Source: Thermotalea metallivorans (GTDB lineage Bacteria > Bacillota > Clostridia > Peptostreptococcales > Thermotaleaceae). Taken from it: DNA of 39,524 nucleotides. The DNA lies in NCBI RefSeq assembly GCF_001562415.1, contig NZ_LOEE01000065.1, positions 1-39,524 of the forward strand. The letters run 5' to 3'. Position numbers and translations under genes: made by a program. The notes under the pieces are model-generated. The model did not search any database. It had not been told where the DNA came from and saw only the letters and a list, made by a program, of their open reading frames with translations. Positions 26,629 through 35,075 of the stretch are shown in pieces; position 1 is the stretch's first letter, and each line of letters starts with the position of its first letter.

Positions 26629-26901
26629 TTACATATTTATCTTTACATATTCCGTCGTATGATCTGCTGCTATGGATATTTTATATAAGCCCTGATATGT
26701 CGTTTTTCCCTGTTTGATCAAACCCACGGCTTTTTCTAAATCCTTTTCAGAAATATAAATGGCTGTATTGCAGGATTTTCCTACTGCCCGGGGTGCTTTC
26801 CTCAAAGTGCACTTGATATTGTGTCTTTTCAATAATTCTTCTATATAATAACCATGATAGTTGGATGCAAAAACGAATATATACTGCTCCTCATACTGCA
26901 C
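26629..26901 (-). CDS. DUF3343 protein (putative Se/S carrier-like)
   Basis: This 90-residue protein belongs to DUF3343, whose members are small proteins annotated as putative selenium or sulfur carriers. It has YIFVFASNYHGYYIEELLKR, then APRAVGKSCNTAIYI with the single conserved cysteine. The start is a GTG with AAGGAG 10 bases upstream. It lies downstream of the ornithine operon and after its terminator, so it may be transcribed separately. Function is uncertain. Confidence 0.8.
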   Translation of the reverse strand: MQYEEQYIFVFASNYHGYYIEELLKRHNIKCTLRKAPRAVGKSCNTAIYISEKDLEKAVGLIKQGKTTYQGLYKISIAADHTTEYVKINM

Positions 26902-26965
26902 AAATCATCATCTCCTTGTATATTTCTTATTACCATTGTATTCGACCGATTGTGATAAGGACCAC

Positions 26966-27005
26966 AAAAAAATGCATATGCCCCAGATACCCTGAGGCAT
27001 ATGCG
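26966..27005 (-). terminator. terminator of the ornithine operon
   Basis: On the minus strand GCATATGCC (27004-26996) and GGCATATGC (26982-26974) form the core stem, extended by partial pairs, followed by a T7 run. It starts right after the orr stop (27008). Confidence 0.9.
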
Positions 27006-27007
27006 TT

Positions 27008-28072
27008 CTACAGTATTTTTTTGTAGATATATTCCGATGTCATTAATTGGAGCAATGCACCATATTCCACATGAAATTTTACTTCATTGCCTACGCTATA
27101 ATTTTTTTCGCAATCAGTTACATCCACAATGAGATGATCACTGCTGGCACCAAAAATCGTTATATTCGGATCTATGGGAATTAAGTTCTGTACCGATACA
27201 TCCTGTCTTCCGATTGCCAAAATCGCTCTTTTTCTGATTCCCTTATCTTCAAACACGGGCTGGTTGCCAAACGCATCCATTCCAATTTCTCCAATGGGCA
27301 CAGAAGGTTTTTCTTTTAATTCAACGATTTCGGCGACCAAGGTAAATGCATCTTGGTATGTGTGGGGAATTGCATTTCCAAAGGCCGTCTCTCTGCCAAG
27401 GACAATGGATTCCCCTAATCGCAAATGATTGATTCTAGGGGGCATTTCTCCCTTTTCAAGAAGATATAAACTGCTGGAGTTTCCGCCGGATACGATGGAT
27501 AAAGAAATATTAAATTTTGACTCGATTGCCTGGGCAAGCTCTGCCAAGACGCCTAAATTGTCTTTATTGGGAATAACGCCCCCATAACATGTCAGATTTG
27601 TACCAATGCCGATAAGATGCACATAATCGAATTTTAATATTTCTTCTACCGTAGCCATTACGTGATCTTTCCAAACCCCCTCCCGCAGATCTCCTAAATC
27701 TACCATAAGGAGAATATTATGTATTTTTTTAAGTTCCTTTGCCGCTTCCGATAATTTTTCAATGGTTTTCAATTCCGAATTGAGACTGATATCCGCATAT
27801 TTTACCACTTCCCTTGCCTGACTGACCATGGGCAACCTTAGGAGAAGCTTTGGCAAATGAAAATTTTGGAGTTTCTTAAGATTTTCAATTCTTGAGTCGG
27901 CAAGCATGGCCACACCCCCATCCACAAGGGCATCGGCAATCTCCGGAATGCCGCAAAATACCTTTGTTACCCCAGCCACAGCCACACCATATTTTTTGCA
28001 CAGTTCTGTCAAGGTCTTTGTATTATGTCTGATTTTCTGTAGATCTACCTCAAGTCGCGGATAGATATTCAC
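27008..28072 (-). CDS. orr: ornithine racemase (alanine racemase fold)
   Basis: This 354-residue PLP enzyme converts L-ornithine to D-ornithine, the substrate of the aminomutase. The N-terminal barrel has the PLP lysine in VAGVTKVFCGIPE, and IVSGGNSSSLYLLEKG and LRLGESIVLGRE form the phosphate-binding part. The GTG at 28072 with AGGAGG 7 bases upstream is the likely start. It is the last gene of the ornithine operon, in the same position relative to mutL as described for Clostridium sticklandii (from memory). Confidence 0.9.
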   Translation of the reverse strand: MNIYPRLEVDLQKIRHNTKTLTELCKKYGVAVAGVTKVFCGIPEIADALVDGGVAMLADSRIENLKKLQNFHLPKLLLRLPMVSQAREVVKYADISLNSELKTIEKLSEAAKELKKIHNILLMVDLGDLREGVWKDHVMATVEEILKFDYVHLIGIGTNLTCYGGVIPNKDNLGVLAELAQAIESKFNISLSIVSGGNSSSLYLLEKGEMPPRINHLRLGESIVLGRETAFGNAIPHTYQDAFTLVAEIVELKEKPSVPIGEIGMDAFGNQPVFEDKGIRKRAILAIGRQDVSVQNLIPIDPNITIFGASSDHLIVDVTDCEKNYSVGNEVKFHVEYGALLQLMTSEYIYKKIL

Positions 28073-28129
28073 ATAACTTCCTCCTTCCATGAAATCTACA
28101 GCCGGGATGAATCATCCCGGCCTATAGAA

Positions 28130-29485
28130 TCAAATTCGCAAACTCTGCTTCATCAAAGTTAAGGCAGCTTCTGGATACTTCTTGGATAATACCCCTAGGG
28201 AAGCCATAATATAGTCATGGTCAATCAGGATTTGGGCTTCTTTTGTAGGCAACAAGCGCTCTCCTTTATTATTTTGTGCAATTTCCTTTAATATCTCCAC
28301 GCGGCGGGGCAGTCTTGTTAACGCACCGCCGGTACCAATGATCCACTTTACATTGGTTAAATCCTTTCCTTCTGCCAATGTTTTTTTCCCCGAAGGTCCA
28401 TATAAATGCCGGAATTTGCCCACATGTCTGTCTATGGCCGTCAATACTGCTTCCAAGGTAAGGATTTCAACAAATTTTATCAACAGGTCAGTATCCGGTA
28501 TAGGTTTATGCTTTTTCATTAGTTCATCAATGTTGCAGCCCATTTGTTGGGCCAGCTTTTCCTTACCGATTCTCTCTACAATGTTCGGCATATTTACATA
28601 AACACCCAAGTCCCCCTCTACAGTTCTCTTGGCTTCAGGTTCAGGACTCACCAGAATCCTATTGATTTCTTCACTACCTTCCGTAACCGAATGGACATCG
28701 GTAGTAGCTCCACCCACATCCAGCGTCACCAGGTCTCCGATGGATGCTTTTAATAATTTTGATGCCTCCATTACGGCACCCGGTGTGGGAATAATAGGCC
28801 CGGTTACCAATTCTCTTACCCTTGTCATCCCCGGTGCATGAATGATATGATCTTCAAAGGCATCTTGAATAACCTTTCTTGTGGGTTCAATATTCAATTG
28901 ATCAATCTTAGGATAAACATTTTCTACCACATATAGCTTATTGTCCTTGTCTTTGAATATTTCCCTGATCTCATCCTGATTTTCAACGTTTCCTGCATAA
29001 ATGACGGGAACATCAATTTCCATATGGGCAATCAATTCTGCATTATACAGGGCCGTTTCCCTTTCCCCGTAATCTACGCCACCGGCAATTAAGATCAGAT
29101 TGGGCTGAATCGCTTTGATCTTTTGAATATCCGTTTTTCTCAATTTGCCGGCAGTTACTTTATGAATAATTGCACCAGCACCCAAGGCGGCTTCCTTTGC
29201 TGCACGTACGGTCATATCATAGACCAATCCGTGGACCGTCATTTTGAGTCCTCCTGCCGCACTGCTGGTAGCCAACATTTCATCATAGATAATTTCATCA
29301 ACGCTTAAATTTTTCTTCAAATCGTTCATGGCCCCTTCCAGCCCGATATTCACATCTCCTTCCAGCACAGTGGTCGGGGCCTGTCCTTGACCTAAAAATC
29401 TGGGACGGTTCGTATGGATATCGGCAAAGGCGTTGACCACGGTCGTTGTACTGCCGATTTCAGCAACCAATACATTAATTTTCAT
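28130..29485 (-). CDS. MutL/GlmL-like actin-fold protein, presumed aminomutase chaperone
   Basis: This 451-residue protein belongs to the GlmL/MutL family of ASKHA ATPase-fold proteins associated with B12 mutases. Visible are the N-terminal phosphate motif VAEIGSTTTVVNAF, LVTLDVGGATTDVHSV as second phosphate motif, and IIGTGGALTRLPRR as adenosine motif. Such proteins are thought to reactivate or protect B12-dependent mutases; this one should serve OraSE. It overlaps the end of oraE by 11 bases. Confidence 0.88.
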   Translation of the reverse strand: MKINVLVAEIGSTTTVVNAFADIHTNRPRFLGQGQAPTTVLEGDVNIGLEGAMNDLKKNLSVDEIIYDEMLATSSAAGGLKMTVHGLVYDMTVRAAKEAALGAGAIIHKVTAGKLRKTDIQKIKAIQPNLILIAGGVDYGERETALYNAELIAHMEIDVPVIYAGNVENQDEIREIFKDKDNKLYVVENVYPKIDQLNIEPTRKVIQDAFEDHIIHAPGMTRVRELVTGPIIPTPGAVMEASKLLKASIGDLVTLDVGGATTDVHSVTEGSEEINRILVSPEPEAKRTVEGDLGVYVNMPNIVERIGKEKLAQQMGCNIDELMKKHKPIPDTDLLIKFVEILTLEAVLTAIDRHVGKFRHLYGPSGKKTLAEGKDLTNVKWIIGTGGALTRLPRRVEILKEIAQNNKGERLLPTKEAQILIDHDYIMASLGVLSKKYPEAALTLMKQSLRI

Positions 29486-31685
29486 GATGCATTTCCCTTC
29501 TTCTCTTTACAAGGAATGTAGCAACGTGGATACCTTTGGATCCCCTGCCAAAGCCGGCATCTACCCCTTGCTTTACTGCCAATTCCGGGGTTACCTGTGT
29601 ACCGCCGCAGGCAATCATGATCTTGTCTCTGATTCCTTTTTCTACACAAAGCTCATGGATTCTTCTCATATTTTTATAGTGAATATCATCGTGACTGATA
29701 ATGGTAGATGCCAGAATTGCATCCGCATTCAATTCAATAGCAGCATCCACTAATTTTTCAACGGGTACAGAAGTTCCAAGATAATGGCACTCAATACCGT
29801 ATTTTTCAATACCGCCATGCTTAATATCGATGATCTCTCTCAATCCTACAGAGTGTTCATCTTCTCCCACAGTAGCTGCAACAATCTTCATCGGACGGGC
29901 GGCAATATCTTCACGAATTTCCTGTTCTGTCATGACCTCCGGCTCCGGCGGGATCACCAAGGCATTGGTATCAATTGCAAATTCCACTCTTCCTTTTAAC
30001 TGAATCCTTGTACCTTCCGACGGATGCATAACTTCCTTATGAATCACCTCAACGTCTGCCAATCCCATCTTCTTACCAATTTCTATGGCAGCAAATTCGG
30101 CAACTCTTCTACTGGTTGGCAAGAACAGATCCAACTGAACAATCCCGTCACCCGTCCATTCAACTTCCGGCTTGATCTTGCTTGTTTCCCTTAATTCCTT
30201 TGTTTCTTCCAATCTAACATTTACATTATCTGTTTCATCTAACTCATCGATATAAACGATCTTTTCCGGAACCTCAAAGGTACAGCCGCCGATTAACGCG
30301 GATGGATTCTCAACGGCATTGGGATCATACTGGGCAACATTATTATATCCAAAATGAGCCGTTACCGGTGCAAAATAATCTTCATCCCTTTCAAAAACAG
30401 TACCGGCACCGATACCTCCATCAATTTTTCGAACGATTCCGTCGCCATTTCTTTCCGGATAGTAACCGGAGTCCACAAAGAAACCTTCTTCTACTGCTTT
30501 GAAATATCCACCGACTTCTAAAATTTCCTCCAAGAACAATACGGCCCTCTCTTTTAATTCCCTTACTTTCTCCGGCAGATATCCTTCTTTCTTCAATTCC
30601 ACCATATCCAGCAAGGCATCCATACCTACCAGTGCTTGCTTAGCCGTATCACAGGCTTCCATGTTATAAATATGCCAAGGTACGTTTCTGCCTTCATCGG
30701 GCGTAATGGTGGATTGAATGTCTGCACTTGTTAATCTTGAAATCATTAGGTTTAATACATGGGTTACTGTAGCTTCTCTTGTAGAGGATTCCATATATTT
30801 TGTATTCATTTGGGCTCTCATTCTATACTCGGAGAAGAGGTCCCTCAATGCCACGGCATAGGGCAAATCCAGCTTCATACAAGGTGCCGGCGGTGCCGTT
30901 GGCGGTACGGTAGATAGACAAATGTTAGATTTCTTCATTCCTACCTTTACGGAATACATGGCATTGATGGCATGTTGCACCATGAGCTCGGGCATAACTT
31001 TCCAAGCTTCCCTTGCAGTAGCATTGGCATTATGAGCACCGTCAATTTGCGCCATATCTGCCCAAGTCATCATCTTCTTTGATTCTGCAGCATCTACGAA
31101 AGAACGGATCATATTGATATTTCTGTACAATACATTGTATTGTGGATCCTGATGGGCTCCGTTGACCCCTTCTTCTGCAAACATTACCGCAATATCGGGA
31201 CCGGCAACGCCGCTTACATAGGAGTGATAATTGATTGGTCTTCCCACTTCTTCCTCAATCATATCCAAGGCTTTTCTTTGCGCTCTCACTTGTTTTCTTG
31301 TAATGGGAATACCGCCAATACCTTGAGGTGTTCCTTCAATAAGTCCGTCAAAATGGGATTGACCGGCTGTTCTAATTACCATAATGTGGTCTGCCCCATG
31401 CCAAGCAGCCATTCTCATGCGTCGAATATCATCCTCAAATCTTCCGGAGGCAATTTCTGTAGTAATGGTATAATCCGGCTGTGGGTCAATATCTCCAAAA
31501 TACTTGGCTGATGGCAGGGGTACACTGTTCTTCAAAGGCTTAGAACAATTTTTATAAGTAAAAGGACCCATCTGAAGGCTCTCTACCTTGTCTCTCCAAA
31601 CCCATCCCCTTCTTTTTGGCCTATAATTCTCAAGATTCTTTAATATCTCCTTGATATGAATCTTTTCATTTATTTTCAGTTCCAT
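29475..31685 (-). CDS. oraE: D-ornithine 4,5-aminomutase, large subunit (B12/PLP)
   Basis: This 736-residue catalytic subunit moves the 5-amino group of D-ornithine to C4, giving 2,4-diaminopentanoate, with adenosylcobalamin and PLP. The B12 motif is D609-E-H611-S-V-G614. K622, 11 residues after H611, sits where the PLP lysine is in the Clostridium sticklandii enzyme (H618 and K629 there, from memory). The N-terminal TIM barrel has ASGRFEDDIRRMRMAAWHGA and the TVPPTAPPAPCMKLDLPYAV stretch. Length agrees with the family. Its ATG overlaps the oraS stop by one base, so translation is coupled. Confidence 0.97.
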   Translation of the reverse strand: MELKINEKIHIKEILKNLENYRPKRRGWVWRDKVESLQMGPFTYKNCSKPLKNSVPLPSAKYFGDIDPQPDYTITTEIASGRFEDDIRRMRMAAWHGADHIMVIRTAGQSHFDGLIEGTPQGIGGIPITRKQVRAQRKALDMIEEEVGRPINYHSYVSGVAGPDIAVMFAEEGVNGAHQDPQYNVLYRNINMIRSFVDAAESKKMMTWADMAQIDGAHNANATAREAWKVMPELMVQHAINAMYSVKVGMKKSNICLSTVPPTAPPAPCMKLDLPYAVALRDLFSEYRMRAQMNTKYMESSTREATVTHVLNLMISRLTSADIQSTITPDEGRNVPWHIYNMEACDTAKQALVGMDALLDMVELKKEGYLPEKVRELKERAVLFLEEILEVGGYFKAVEEGFFVDSGYYPERNGDGIVRKIDGGIGAGTVFERDEDYFAPVTAHFGYNNVAQYDPNAVENPSALIGGCTFEVPEKIVYIDELDETDNVNVRLEETKELRETSKIKPEVEWTGDGIVQLDLFLPTSRRVAEFAAIEIGKKMGLADVEVIHKEVMHPSEGTRIQLKGRVEFAIDTNALVIPPEPEVMTEQEIREDIAARPMKIVAATVGEDEHSVGLREIIDIKHGGIEKYGIECHYLGTSVPVEKLVDAAIELNADAILASTIISHDDIHYKNMRRIHELCVEKGIRDKIMIACGGTQVTPELAVKQGVDAGFGRGSKGIHVATFLVKRRREMHHEN

Positions 31686-32053
31686 TATTTTGTACCTCCT
31701 TTGAACATGGCGACGACTTCATCCCAGTACTTACCCTCCACAAGAGCCAGTCCTGCTTCTCGAATTTCCATATTTTTTTCCTTTGCCAGCTTAAATACCA
31801 CGTGGCCTGCTCCTTTGCCCATAAGGCCTCTATCCATGACGCCCTCCACAATGGCCTTTGCCTCTAAACTTGAAAAGCCCATTCTTAATAGAACTGAACG
31901 CTCAATCGACGGTGTCGTATGCCTTCTGGCTAACTCTAAAAGAGGTTCCACAACTTTTTCCGTCAAGGCCCAAAATCTTTCTTTTAATTGCTCATCGCTT
32001 AAATTGGTTAAATGTGCTCTTCTTTGCTGAAAATCATCTGCTCTTTTCATCAT
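31685..32053 (-). CDS. oraS: D-ornithine 4,5-aminomutase, small subunit
   Basis: This 122-residue subunit is required with OraE for aminomutase activity. It begins MMKRADDFQQRRAHLTNLSD and ends GKYWDEVVAMFKGGTK. Length matches known OraS (about 121). Its start overlaps the ortB stop (ATGA) and its stop overlaps the oraE start, so the three are translationally coupled. No catalytic motif is expected; the subunit is thought to stabilise OraE. Confidence 0.95.
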   Translation of the reverse strand: MMKRADDFQQRRAHLTNLSDEQLKERFWALTEKVVEPLLELARRHTTPSIERSVLLRMGFSSLEAKAIVEGVMDRGLMGKGAGHVVFKLAKEKNMEIREAGLALVEGKYWDEVVAMFKGGTK

Positions 32054-33471
32054 TTCCCCTCCACTTTTATAGATTCCAATACTTCCTTGACAAACCCTTG
32101 GGATGATTTTGTGTCCTGTGCTAAGAAAGCCAGGTCAGCTTCTGAAACATTATCTGTTTTTGTAATTTCTATGCAATTTTTAATATAGGATTTTTTGATT
32201 TTTTCCAAATCCAAATCCCTTGCTTGAATCAAATTGGGATGGGCAGGAAGAATAATATTTTTTCCAGGCACTTCTTCTTCAGGATTTCCAAATTTTATTT
32301 CAATCCCATTGTCCCTTGCAAAGGACAACTGTGCCTGAATATGTTTGCCGGCCCCCGTATATTCGGTTTCCTGTACGACGATAATTTGATCTTCATCCAT
32401 TTCTTGGGCAATACTGAAAGCTGCTGCTAAGGAAGTATTTCCTGCCGGTCCTCTTTCTAGGCCTTCCAATTGGGCCAAAGCTTCCGTCATATAAAAAACC
32501 TCCCCTTGAGCCACCGTAACGTACCGATCCATGTATCTTAAGGGTCTTGCCGCTGATCTGGGTACATCTGATCTGTCGGGCCATGTAGCAAAAGGAATGC
32601 CGAAACCAGTGTGACCTGTTGTGAAGGATTTTTTATTGAATTGCTCGTCGGACGCCATGTGCAAACCTTGTAAATTTACGCTGGCACCAATAATTTTTAC
32701 GCTTTCTGCCCCTGCCTTGATAAGTCCTCGCGCCGTACCGGTTAAATTTCCTCCCCCGGCATTGGTACATACTACCACATCCGGATCCCTTCCTACCCTT
32801 TCCCGGAATTGCATGGATAATTCATATCCGAGGGTTTCTACTCCTGCAATTCCGAAAGGTGTATATAAGGATGCATTAAAATATCCTGTTTCCTCTAGAA
32901 GCATTAAGAATGTATAAAACAACTCCGGTCCTACCGTGAGCTGCACGACTTCTGCACCGTAAGCCTCGCATTTTCTAGCCTTTTCTATGATCTCAGGCTG
33001 TCCGATTCCTCTGCTGTCATAGCATTCCTGCACAATAATGCATTTTAAACCTTGCATGGCTGCTTGACTGGCCACTGCAGCACCATAGTTTCCGCTTGTG
33101 GCTGCAATGACGCCCTTATAGCCTAATTTTTTTGCATGGTATACGGCGTTAGCTGCTCTCCTAGCCTTGAAGCTTCCCGAAGGATTACAGGCTTCATCCT
33201 TGATAAAGATTCTGGCTCCTTTTCCCTTCGGTGCAATCTTTCTTGCCAAGGCAGTCAAGTTTCTAAGTTCCAGAAGGGGCGTATTTCCCACACCCGTAGA
33301 GCTCTGAATTTTTTGCATTTCTTCCAGGGTATACCCTGTCTCCCTCATCATTCTTTCATAATCAAAGGCAATGCTTCCCGATTCAAACACAGCGTAATCA
33401 ATTCCCACGGCCCTTTTCATGATTTCATTTTTTCTGGCCATCAGACCTTGATAACTCATATCCTTACTCAT
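32050..33471 (-). CDS. ortB: 2-amino-4-oxopentanoate thiolase, beta subunit
   Basis: This 473-residue PLP protein of the threonine synthase/cysteine synthase fold is the catalytic subunit of the thiolase that cleaves 2-amino-4-oxopentanoate with CoA to acetyl-CoA and alanine. The PLP lysine is in CNPSGSFKARRAANA; the phosphate-binding loop is NAGGGNLTGTARG; ATSGNYGAAVASQAA follows the fold. The ATG at 33471, with GGAGG 8 bases upstream, is preferred over the GTG at 33480. The coding region overlaps ortA by 8 bases. Confidence 0.94.
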   Translation of the reverse strand: MSKDMSYQGLMARKNEIMKRAVGIDYAVFESGSIAFDYERMMRETGYTLEEMQKIQSSTGVGNTPLLELRNLTALARKIAPKGKGARIFIKDEACNPSGSFKARRAANAVYHAKKLGYKGVIAATSGNYGAAVASQAAMQGLKCIIVQECYDSRGIGQPEIIEKARKCEAYGAEVVQLTVGPELFYTFLMLLEETGYFNASLYTPFGIAGVETLGYELSMQFRERVGRDPDVVVCTNAGGGNLTGTARGLIKAGAESVKIIGASVNLQGLHMASDEQFNKKSFTTGHTGFGIPFATWPDRSDVPRSAARPLRYMDRYVTVAQGEVFYMTEALAQLEGLERGPAGNTSLAAAFSIAQEMDEDQIIVVQETEYTGAGKHIQAQLSFARDNGIEIKFGNPEEEVPGKNIILPAHPNLIQARDLDLEKIKKSYIKNCIEITKTDNVSEADLAFLAQDTKSSQGFVKEVLESIKVEGK

Positions 33472-33778
33472 GAACTTCACCTCCGGCCAGCATTTCCTTT
33501 AGTTGAATTCCGATTTGCAGCAATTCTGGAACAAATTTTCCAAAATGATGGGTATAGGCTGGGTGAACTTCTACCAGCCTTCCTTTCACCATTCTTCCCG
33601 TGATGGTTTTTACCTCTACTTCTTCACCGATCTGGGCATCCTGTTGTAAAAAACCCTTTACCCATGATTCCAGAGGAACCTTCTTTGTATCCTCGGGAAC
33701 CTGAGGTGCCCTTTCTTCAGGTTTCAGTACAATATTGTGGATTAAAACCCATTCTCCCTTTGACACTTTCATTCCCAT
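33464..33778 (-). CDS. ortA: 2-amino-4-oxopentanoate thiolase, alpha subunit
   Basis: This 104-residue small subunit partners OrtB. It has KGEWVLIHNIVLKPEERAPQ near the start and HPAYTHHFGKFVPELLQIG near the end, as in the alpha subunit family. It follows ord by 3 bases and overlaps ortB by 8. No catalytic motif is visible; complex formation with OrtB is expected. Confidence 0.92.
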   Translation of the reverse strand: MGMKVSKGEWVLIHNIVLKPEERAPQVPEDTKKVPLESWVKGFLQQDAQIGEEVEVKTITGRMVKGRLVEVHPAYTHHFGKFVPELLQIGIQLKEMLAGGEVHE

Positions 33779-33781
33779 CGC

Positions 33782-34828
33782 CTACCTTTGAATGAGATCT
33801 CTCATATCCCCCATGATTGCCCTAGGCACAGGGATATCAAGCATCGTCTTTAATCCGGGCGTAGCATTCAACACATGGGGAATAGAGTTTATGCACATTG
33901 CAATCGTTCCGATTCCTCCGGGAATTTCCGGCTTAATTTGCAAGCTGATATTTGGCGTACCTTGAATCCAAATATAGTCGCCCGTATCAACCCCTTCTAA
34001 CTCCGGCAGAATTTGCTGGGGATGTTCCATCTCAATTTTTACTTCACCATGCATATATCCGTATCCGCATTGGCGGCATCCTGCAACATTACCCGGTTGT
34101 ACCTCAGCATATTTTGTTTTTCGATAGACACTGGAAACAATAGGTTCTCTTGTTTGGTCAATTTTTTCAATTTTCCAGCCAATACCATCGGCCACCATGT
34201 GAATAGACTCTGGAAAGCCAACATGTCCTGCAATCTTGCCTGTCTTTACTCCTTCATGAAATGCTTCCACAGTAACGCCAACCCCTTGTTCCTCCATGAC
34301 GGCATGTCCAAAGGGGGACAGGTCATTGATTCTGGCAGCCCTAATATGTTCCACAGTCTCACAAGTCCCTGTGAGAGCAAGGATCAATAAATCCAATACA
34401 AAACCAGGGTTGATGCCTGTACCTAAAACTGTAACACCATTTTCCTTAGCCAGTCTGTCAATTTCAGCAGCCAATTCTGGTTCTTGGGCTTGTGGATAGG
34501 CCATCTCCTCTGCTGTAGATATCACATTGATTTTTCTTTCTACTACAAATTTAATCTTATCAAAGGCGTTTCGCGTGAATGAATCCGTAGCCAGCAGGGC
34601 GATGTCTGCTTCTCCTTCTTTGATAGCTTCTTCGGGATTAGATGTAATGATGACAGGTTTTCTGTCGCCTCTTTCTACACCCAATACCTCATACATGTCT
34701 TTGCCAACCCTTGCTTCATTTCTGTCACATACACCGACAATTTCTACTCCTTTTTTCTTGAGAAGCATTTCCGCCATTCCGCTTCCCATTGCTCCAAATC
34801 CCCAAATCGCCACTCTTATGTTTTGCAT
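33782..34828 (-). CDS. ord: 2,4-diaminopentanoate dehydrogenase
   Basis: This 348-residue NAD(P)-dependent enzyme deaminates 2,4-diaminopentanoate at C4 to 2-amino-4-oxopentanoate and ammonia. The N-terminal Rossmann motif is AIWGFGAMGSGMAEMLL; the dihydrodipicolinate-reductase-like core includes TVLGTGINPGFVLDLLILAL. A C-terminal part ending VPRAIMGDMRDLIQR completes the family length. It is the first gene of the operon and is preceded by a sigma-54 promoter and a GGAGG ribosome binding site about 10 bases before the ATG. Confidence 0.94.
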   Translation of the reverse strand: MQNIRVAIWGFGAMGSGMAEMLLKKKGVEIVGVCDRNEARVGKDMYEVLGVERGDRKPVIITSNPEEAIKEGEADIALLATDSFTRNAFDKIKFVVERKINVISTAEEMAYPQAQEPELAAEIDRLAKENGVTVLGTGINPGFVLDLLILALTGTCETVEHIRAARINDLSPFGHAVMEEQGVGVTVEAFHEGVKTGKIAGHVGFPESIHMVADGIGWKIEKIDQTREPIVSSVYRKTKYAEVQPGNVAGCRQCGYGYMHGEVKIEMEHPQQILPELEGVDTGDYIWIQGTPNISLQIKPEIPGGIGTIAMCINSIPHVLNATPGLKTMLDIPVPRAIMGDMRDLIQR

Positions 34829-34879
34829 GTATAGGACACCTCCAAATAATTTTTAAATTTTTTGTCAATTTATTTTATC

Positions 34880-34897
34880 TGCAAAATCCTTGCCAAT
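34880..34897 (-). promoter_or_regulatory. sigma-54 (-24/-12) promoter of the ornithine operon
   Basis: On the minus strand TTGGCAAGGATTTTGCA gives GG at -24 and GC at -12 with exactly 10 bases between them, matching TGGCAC-N5-TTGCA closely. It lies about 50 bases before the ord ATG. It explains the sigma-54 activator gene just upstream. Confidence 0.9.
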
Positions 34898-35025
34898 TTT
34901 TTTTACAGAATAGACAGCAGAACAAAGATTTTATACAGTCATTTGCATATTTTCATTGCCTTATGCATGATTATACGTGCTCTATTGGGATTTTTCTGTT
35001 TATTTGTCCCCATTTGTTTCTTTGC

Positions 35026-35074
35026 AAAAAAAAAATGCAAAAATATTTGCACTTGCGTGCAAATATTTTTGCAT
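35026..35074 (-). terminator. terminator of the sigma-54 activator gene, also a candidate enhancer site
   Basis: ATGCAAAAATATTTGCAC (35035-35052) and GTGCAAATATTTTTGCAT (35057-35074) form a perfect 18-bp inverted repeat with a 4-base loop, followed on the minus strand by a T-run. It begins one base after the stop codon (35076). The TGCAAA-TTTGCA half-sites and a distance of roughly 150 bases from the sigma-54 promoter also suit an activator binding site. Confidence 0.75.
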
Positions 35075-35075
35075 T

